Made by a program: the position numbers and the translations under genes
In this document: one piece after another, positions 6,950 through 10,748 of the stretch
Numbering within the stretch: position 1 is the first letter of the stretch
How the letters are laid out: each line of letters opens with the position of its first letter
NCBI GenBank assembly: GCA_002404295.1
Contig: DHJK01000034.1
Span: forward strand, 1,152-11,899
Length of the DNA stretch: 10,748 nucleotides
Direction: 5' to 3'
From: Legionellales bacterium UBA4722
GTDB lineage: Bacteria > Pseudomonadota > Gammaproteobacteria > DSM-16500
Notes under the pieces: generated by a model
What the model saw: the letters and a program-made list of their open reading frames with translations, nothing else
What the model was told of the DNA's origin: nothing
The model's database searches: none

Positions 6950-7650
6950 CGGAAACGTATATTCAACCTAATTGGCCTGCCCCACCGCACGTTAAAGCAT
7001 ATACTACGTTGCGCAATAGTGGCGTTAGCACGCTTGATAACAATAATAGAATTGATCTTGACTGCTTGGTACAACTGTTAGCGCTTCCTAATAAACCAAT
7101 TAAAATTCACCAAACACATAGCACGATCGCACTACCCGCTTTGCCTGAAAATCAAAATAAAGAAGCGGATGCTGTTTTTAGTAACCAACCTAATCAAGTT
7201 TGTCTCGTCTCTACTGCTGATTGCTTGCCTGTTTTAATCACAAATCGTCAAGGGACTGTAGTGGCTGCTGTTCATGCAGGCTGGCGTGGTTTAGCAGCTG
7301 GCATCATCCCCAAAACTATTCAAACATTAAATCTTGCGAGCATAGATGTACTCGCATGGCTTGGTCCTGCTATTACGCAACCCTGTTATGAAGTAGGACA
7401 TGAAGTACGCGAACAATTCCTGGCGCAAGATCCAGCGTCCGAGAGCGCTTTTATACCCTCCCCTAATGCACGCTGGTTAGCGAGCCTCTATGACATCGCC
7501 CGTTTACAACTTACTCGCATGGGTGTCACTGCTATTTATGGCGGCGATTATTGCACCTACTCAGATAAAGCACGGTTCTTTTCTTATCGGGGCGATGGGA
7601 TGATTCGGGGTAGCATGGCAACGCTCATCTGGATGAGTAACAGTCTGTAA
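6946..7650 (+). CDS. pgeF: Peptidoglycan editing factor PgeF (YfiH, DUF152 / laccase-domain family)
   Basis: The product is 234 aa. YfiH-family proteins remove wrongly incorporated amino acids from UDP-MurNAc intermediates in E. coli; other members act as purine nucleoside phosphorylases/adenosine deaminases. The zinc/active-site trio is visible: H58 in QTHS, C93 in ADCLPV and H110 in HAGWRGLAAG, matching H71, C107 and H124 of E. coli YfiH. The C-terminus FFSYRGDGMIRGSMATLIWM is the usual family ending. The ATG overlaps the rluD stop by 4 nt, so the two are translationally coupled. In E. coli clpB follows; here it does not. A CTCAT/ATGAG hairpin lies in the last codons (7624-7637), but too far from the T-run at 7654-7661 to be a clear terminator. 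Confidence 0.93.
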   Translation: MTETYIQPNWPAPPHVKAYTTLRNSGVSTLDNNNRIDLDCLVQLLALPNKPIKIHQTHSTIALPALPENQNKEADAVFSNQPNQVCLVSTADCLPVLITNRQGTVVAAVHAGWRGLAAGIIPKTIQTLNLASIDVLAWLGPAITQPCYEVGHEVREQFLAQDPASESAFIPSPNARWLASLYDIARLQLTRMGVTAIYGGDYCTYSDKARFFSYRGDGMIRGSMATLIWMSNSL

Positions 7651-7698
7651 GAAATTTTTTTAACAATCCTGATATTAAATAAGGCATTAAAAATATAT

Positions 7699-7727
7699 TT
7701 GATAATAATTTAACCTATCTATATAAT
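7699..7727 (+). promoter_or_regulatory. Strong sigma70-type promoter of the secreted propeller gene
   Basis: A -35 TTGATA (7699-7704, 5 of 6) and a perfect -10 TATAAT (7722-7727) are separated by 17 bp within a very AT-rich intergenic stretch (7651-7773). The predicted start near 7734 gives a leader of about 40 nt. Just upstream are two direct copies of ATTAAA (7674-7679 and 7686-7691), 12 bp apart, which might bind a regulator. Confidence 0.75.
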
Positions 7728-7773
7728 GTAGCTCCTATTTTTAATTAATCTATCTAATTAGCAAGGTGTCTAC

Positions 7774-8940
7774 GTGAAAAAACTTCGTCAAGGCTGTCAT
7801 AACCTTTTGATAGTTTGCTTTTCTATCTTTTTTTCTACACTAGCGCTGGCGGATGTATCTGCGCCTCAGAAGAGTAACAAGGCGAAAGTAGTGGCGAATA
7901 TGCCTGCGTCTATGCCTATGAAGAATAACAATGCCGATAATCATTATCTTGATGATCAACAGGTACATGGTGTGACTGTAGATGCGCAAGGTACGGTTTA
8001 TGTAGCTACAAACCAAGGAATTTCTAGCAAAGAGAAAAATGCGTCAACATTCACGTCAATTTTCGAAGATGGAGCGCGGTGTGTAAATAACATTGTGGTG
8101 GGGACAAATGGAATAGTGTATGCAGGAACATCGGATGGTTTTCTCATTGGGACAAAAGATCAAGCAGGACATTATCGTTTTCAGTTGTATCAAGATAAGG
8201 CTTTTGGTCCCCAGCATGAAATATCAAGTCTTTTTATGGATAAAAAAGGAAGGGTTTTTATAGGCGCACATGGTGTATTTGTTCTGGGAGTGCTACATCA
8301 TTGGTTTGGTTACCCTGATACTTATTACTTTTCCAACATGGGATTAAACTCTCATGTAATCACTAGCTTATCTATTGACTCAGCAGAGGCCATTTATGTG
8401 GGCACACAGGATGCTGGTTTATTCATGGGGAAAAGTACTGACCCAGAAAAATATCTTTTCGATTTTGATCATATTGAGACATCATCTGACCCTCTCGACA
8501 AAACACGTATAGTTAGTCTATTTATTGATGCGCAAGATGTAGTATATATCGGAACAGATACTGGCTTAAAGGCAGGAAAGATAGGCTATGATCACCCAAT
8601 TAATAAGACTGATATTGTGTCCCCTATGCTTGCTCAGGATGGCTCATCAGACTATGCGTCGCACAATAGAATAATAAGTAGTATTTATGTCAGCAATACA
8701 GGGAGAATTTTTACGGGTGCATGCGCAGGGGCGCTAGGCGAGTCTTTTGTATTCATGGGTAATAAAAATAAAATAGAAAAAGGCTTCACTTATTCCTTAG
8801 CTCCTATGAGCATTACCGAAATGTTAAATGAGACAACGACCAGTTATACTTATCCTTTTGTTTATCTTGATGAAGCAACAAACTTGCTTTATATAGGAAC
8901 GCCACATGGATTGTTAACAAAAAACGTGGGTTCTCTTTAA
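7774..8940 (+). CDS. Secreted seven-repeat beta-propeller-like protein, function unknown
   Basis: I do not recognise a named family. The 388-aa product starts with a Sec signal peptide (KKLR, hydrophobic 10-25, cleavage likely after ALA at 24-26), then a Lys/Asn/Met-rich linker to about 60. Seven repeats follow, each with a pattern like IxSLxxDxxGxVYxGTxxG: near 64-83, 104-123, 150-169, 196-216, 246-264, 300-320 and 361-380. The pattern resembles the Reg_prop propeller blades found in sensor ectodomains, but here no membrane segment or kinase follows. C8 and C15 lie in the signal peptide, and no lipobox is evident. The start is GTG 7774, with AAGGTG at 7763-7768 as ribosome site. It has its own promoter and stands where E. 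coli has clpB. A periplasmic or secreted binding protein, or a host-directed factor, are possibilities only. Confidence 0.75.
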   Translation: MKKLRQGCHNLLIVCFSIFFSTLALADVSAPQKSNKAKVVANMPASMPMKNNNADNHYLDDQQVHGVTVDAQGTVYVATNQGISSKEKNASTFTSIFEDGARCVNNIVVGTNGIVYAGTSDGFLIGTKDQAGHYRFQLYQDKAFGPQHEISSLFMDKKGRVFIGAHGVFVLGVLHHWFGYPDTYYFSNMGLNSHVITSLSIDSAEAIYVGTQDAGLFMGKSTDPEKYLFDFDHIETSSDPLDKTRIVSLFIDAQDVVYIGTDTGLKAGKIGYDHPINKTDIVSPMLAQDGSSDYASHNRIISSIYVSNTGRIFTGACAGALGESFVFMGNKNKIEKGFTYSLAPMSITEMLNETTTSYTYPFVYLDEATNLLYIGTPHGLLTKNVGSL

Positions 8941-8965
8941 TTTTACATCGTCTTTTCTGGGCTTA

Positions 8966-9020
8966 TATACCTATCACACTTCGAAATACGAAGCTGTCAT
9001 CCTGAGGTGTGGTGTGTATA
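8966..9020. repeat. Palindromic element between the convergent propeller and hipA genes
   Basis: TATACCTATCACAC (8966-8979) and GTGTGGTGTGTATA (9007-9020) are inverted repeats matching 11 of 14, or 13 of 14 if G-U pairs count. Inside is a perfect CTTCG/CGAAG hairpin (8979-8993) and GTCATCCTGAGG (8996-9007), similar at its start to the GTCATTGCGAG arm of the larger repeat. It lies between the two stop codons and could act as a bidirectional terminator or be a decayed mobile repeat. No T-run is attached. Confidence 0.5.
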
Positions 9021-9033
9021 GCGGCGGGAAAAG

Positions 9034-10284
9034 CTAATCTTGAAATTGTTCTAAAATTCGAATGATATTTTTTGTGATTCTCTCAACGAGAGCATTAACA
9101 ATGAACGCATTTTTTGTTACATCAGTATAAAATGCTTTATTCTCAGTCATTACTTTAAGAATATATTCACCTTGCGCACTAATCAGTCGCTTCAATGCAG
9201 GATAGGCATACTGAATATCTGCACATAGCTGCTCCCAATGTTTTGGCAAAACACGATCCGCCTCATATTTGCTGCCAATTTTCATCGCCATTTTTGCAGT
9301 AAGAGAAGGATAAAATCGGGTGCATAGCATATCGTAGAAAGGAGCCAATTCTAATTGAGATGGCGTAGTATGCAATAAAGAAAAATTTTTGCTGTGTGCA
9401 TCCATATTGCCGATAAAAAAATTGAAAACCATCGCCTCTGCTAATTTGTTTCGGTTTATGGCAGGTTGCGTTGTATCGCGAAGAAGATTGAAACAATCAA
9501 GAAAATTGGGCCCACCTTCATTTTGATATTTTCTCGCAGAAACAACCCCTAAGGCCTGACAAAAATCTTCTTGATGAATACGTGCAATTTTATTATTTTG
9601 AATGCGTCTGTCGTAGCGCTCTACTAATAAATAAGATATCTCTTTGGCTTGCCGTATTTCAACATGAGGAACTGGAAGTCCAATCTGTGCGGCAAGCTGC
9701 AAACACACATATTCATTCTCAACGATTCCTTCAAATGCAGATACAGCAGGTTTTAAAATATGCGTTGTTGGGCAGCCATCTATAGGAAGCGTGATTTTCC
9801 CATCTATGATACAAACGGCTGCTTTATCATGCACACCGGCTAGCGACAATCGCAATCCTTCAAATCCTAAAAATAATGGTTTTTTGGGTAATGCTTTGAT
9901 ATGCGTGTAAAGATCTTCTTCTGTAACGATTTTCCCCTCTAAAGTAACGGAGGATTGTGATACGACGGGTTCACTCATCTCATGAAAAGAAATAGCACCT
10001 GCACAGTCGTAGCCGATCGCTTTTAATAAAGCAAAACTATTTCCATGACTAATACCATATTGCATGCCTATCGCTTTTTTAGCTGTATCACTTTCGGGTA
10101 ACAATCCTCCAAAATAAGCTTCGCATCTCGCATCATTATAAGGTTGCTCACGAATAGGCATGCCTACTGAGACTACTTGAGTCGCAGAACTATCATAGGA
10201 GAAAATCATTTTGCCAGTCACTGTTTGCTCCAGTATGCCAACTGGCTCTCCTTGTAACCGAACAGATAATTGCTTTTTATTCAT
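9034..10284 (-). CDS. hipA: HipA-family serine/threonine kinase toxin
   Basis: HipA kinases phosphorylate targets such as GltX (glutamyl-tRNA synthetase) and induce growth arrest and persistence. Length is 416 aa from this ATG (E. coli 440). The N-terminal subdomain runs to about residue 100 (SVRLQGEPVG, then EAYFGGLLPE). The ATP-loop segment SLAGVHDKAAV contains S147, aligned with the autophosphorylated S150 of E. coli. Then come LKP with K178, the catalytic loop GNMDAHSKNFSLL with D295, H297 and N300, and APFYDML with metal-binding D318. The reading frame is uninterrupted and all kinase residues are present, so it looks active. The start ATG 10284 overlaps the end of hipB by 8 nt; an in-frame ATG at 10335 would overlap hipB much more and add 17 atypical residues. 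Confidence 0.93.
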   Translation of the reverse strand: MNKKQLSVRLQGEPVGILEQTVTGKMIFSYDSSATQVVSVGMPIREQPYNDARCEAYFGGLLPESDTAKKAIGMQYGISHGNSFALLKAIGYDCAGAISFHEMSEPVVSQSSVTLEGKIVTEEDLYTHIKALPKKPLFLGFEGLRLSLAGVHDKAAVCIIDGKITLPIDGCPTTHILKPAVSAFEGIVENEYVCLQLAAQIGLPVPHVEIRQAKEISYLLVERYDRRIQNNKIARIHQEDFCQALGVVSARKYQNEGGPNFLDCFNLLRDTTQPAINRNKLAEAMVFNFFIGNMDAHSKNFSLLHTTPSQLELAPFYDMLCTRFYPSLTAKMAMKIGSKYEADRVLPKHWEQLCADIQYAYPALKRLISAQGEYILKVMTENKAFYTDVTKNAFIVNALVERITKNIIRILEQFQD

Positions 10285-10501
10285 CACTAGACCCCGGCAA
10301 AATGACCTCAATTTTAATTCCGAGCATGCTTGCAACTAGCAACGCTTTCTCTAATTGGCAAGTGGGTTTACCTTTTTCCAGCTCTCGAACAAATCGATCT
10401 CCAATACCTGATGCTGCTGCAAGATCGGCTTGAGTGAGCCTGGTTTTTTTTCTCGTTGCACGAATGCATTTACCGAAATCTATAGCATTGGTTATTTTCA
10501 T
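10277..10501 (-). CDS. hipB: HipB-like XRE-family antitoxin and autorepressor
   Basis: The product is 74 aa (E. coli HipB 88). A helix-turn-helix of the Xre/Cro type spans about residues 9-62: IRATRKKTRLTQADLAAASG, then FVRELEKGK and ALLVASMLGIKI. It should bind and silence HipA and, with it, repress the operon. AGGA on the minus strand lies about 8 nt before the ATG. The tail after the last helix (EVILPGSSDE) is shorter than in E. coli HipB. The gene order hipB-hipA with a short overlap and three operator-like palindromes upstream fits the standard module. Confidence 0.92.
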   Translation of the reverse strand: MKITNAIDFGKCIRATRKKTRLTQADLAAASGIGDRFVRELEKGKPTCQLEKALLVASMLGIKIEVILPGSSDE

Positions 10502-10619
10502 AAATCGTCCTGATCGGGATGTCTTTATTAGTATAGCACATTTTTAGTTAAAATCAACCCGATCGGGATGTTTTTGGTTTTTTTAGCGTTATTTCTAATA
10601 AATCGTACCGATCAGGATG
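10502..10619. promoter_or_regulatory. Three hip operator repeats with 49-bp period
   Basis: Palindromes centred on GATC occur at 10508-10519 (TCCTGATCGGGA), 10557-10568 (ACCCGATCGGGA) and 10606-10617 (TACCGATCAGGA). Each is embedded in a longer conserved core beginning AAATC at 10502, 10551 and 10600 and ending GGATG, so the repeat period is exactly 49 bp both times. E. coli HipB binds TATCC-N8-GGATA, of which these look like a shorter-spaced relative. The placement over the hipBA promoter supports autorepression. Confidence 0.8.
10530..10557 (-). promoter_or_regulatory. Promoter of hipBA
   Basis: On the minus strand, a -35 TTGATT (10552-10557) and a -10 TATACT (10530-10535) are separated by 16 bp. 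TG one base before the -10 makes an extended -10 (TGCTATACT). Transcription would start near 10523, about 22 nt before the hipB ATG. The middle operator covers the edge of the -35, and the first operator sits just downstream of the start point. Confidence 0.7.
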
Positions 10620-10664
10620 AATCTATAAAAGCATACTGTTATCGTGAACGTACCATAACCCTTC

Positions 10665-10748
10665 GTCATTGCGAGCGCGAGCGAAGCAACCTAGTCTTTC
10701 AATGCTGCTTTTGAACTTAAATGTAACTAATCAGCTCTGGAAAGACTA
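10665..10748. repeat. Palindromic MITE/REP-like element, copy 2 (cut by the window end)
   Basis: The left arm 10665-10701 begins GTCATTGCGAGCGCGAGCG and is nearly identical to the arms of the element at 4222-4333. The following centre matches the reverse complement of that element's centre, so this copy is inverted relative to it. The right arm begins near 10739 (GGAAAGACTA) and runs off the window. It lies about 45 bp beyond the distal hip operator. The stretch 10620-10664 shows nothing recognisable. Confidence 0.85.

Noticed and set aside
7675..7691. A PmrA box upstream of the propeller gene
   Set aside because: The TTAA repeats are 12 bp apart instead of 11 and the surrounding consensus bases are poor.

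Overview
The window most likely comes from the chromosome of a moderately AT-rich gammaproteobacterium. I favour Legionellales (Coxiella/Legionella-like) on three grounds: a roughly 940-residue NrdA with two ATP-cones, the bamD / rluD-pgeF block, and dispersed palindromes starting GTCATTGCGAG. The placement is an inference from family resemblance and was not tested by a search.

Layout. Positions 1-244 are a dense control region for nrdAB. It holds a tandem array of four DnaA-box-like 9-mers on an 11-bp period (73-114), two NrdR boxes exactly 31 bp apart (131-146, 162-177) and a sigma70-type promoter whose -35 lies inside the second NrdR box. nrdA (245-3067) and nrdB (3084-4193) encode an aerobic class Ia ribonucleotide reductase with all key catalytic residues visible. 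A roughly 112-bp palindromic repeat (4222-4333) follows nrdB. Next, on the minus strand, comes an antitoxin-toxin pair (AbrB/Phd-like antitoxin, RelE/ParE-like toxin; 4916 down to 4357) with its own promoter.

The middle is conserved housekeeping DNA: bamD (minus, 5142-5921) diverges from rluD-pgeF (plus, 5996-7650; the two genes overlap by ATGA). E. coli has the same arrangement, with clpB after pgeF. Here clpB is not next. Instead there is a gene with its own strong promoter for a secreted seven-repeat beta-propeller-like protein of unknown function (7774-8940).

The right end holds a hipBA persistence-type module on the minus strand (10501 down to 9034). Its control region carries three copies of a palindromic operator spaced exactly 49 bp apart. 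A second copy of the palindromic repeat, in the opposite orientation to the first and with a conserved centre, begins at 10665 and is cut by the window edge.

I found no complete new defence or metabolic system. The observations most worth following are the phased DnaA array at nrdAB, the 49-bp hip operator array, the inverted pair of repeats next to both toxin-antitoxin modules, and the unassigned secreted propeller.
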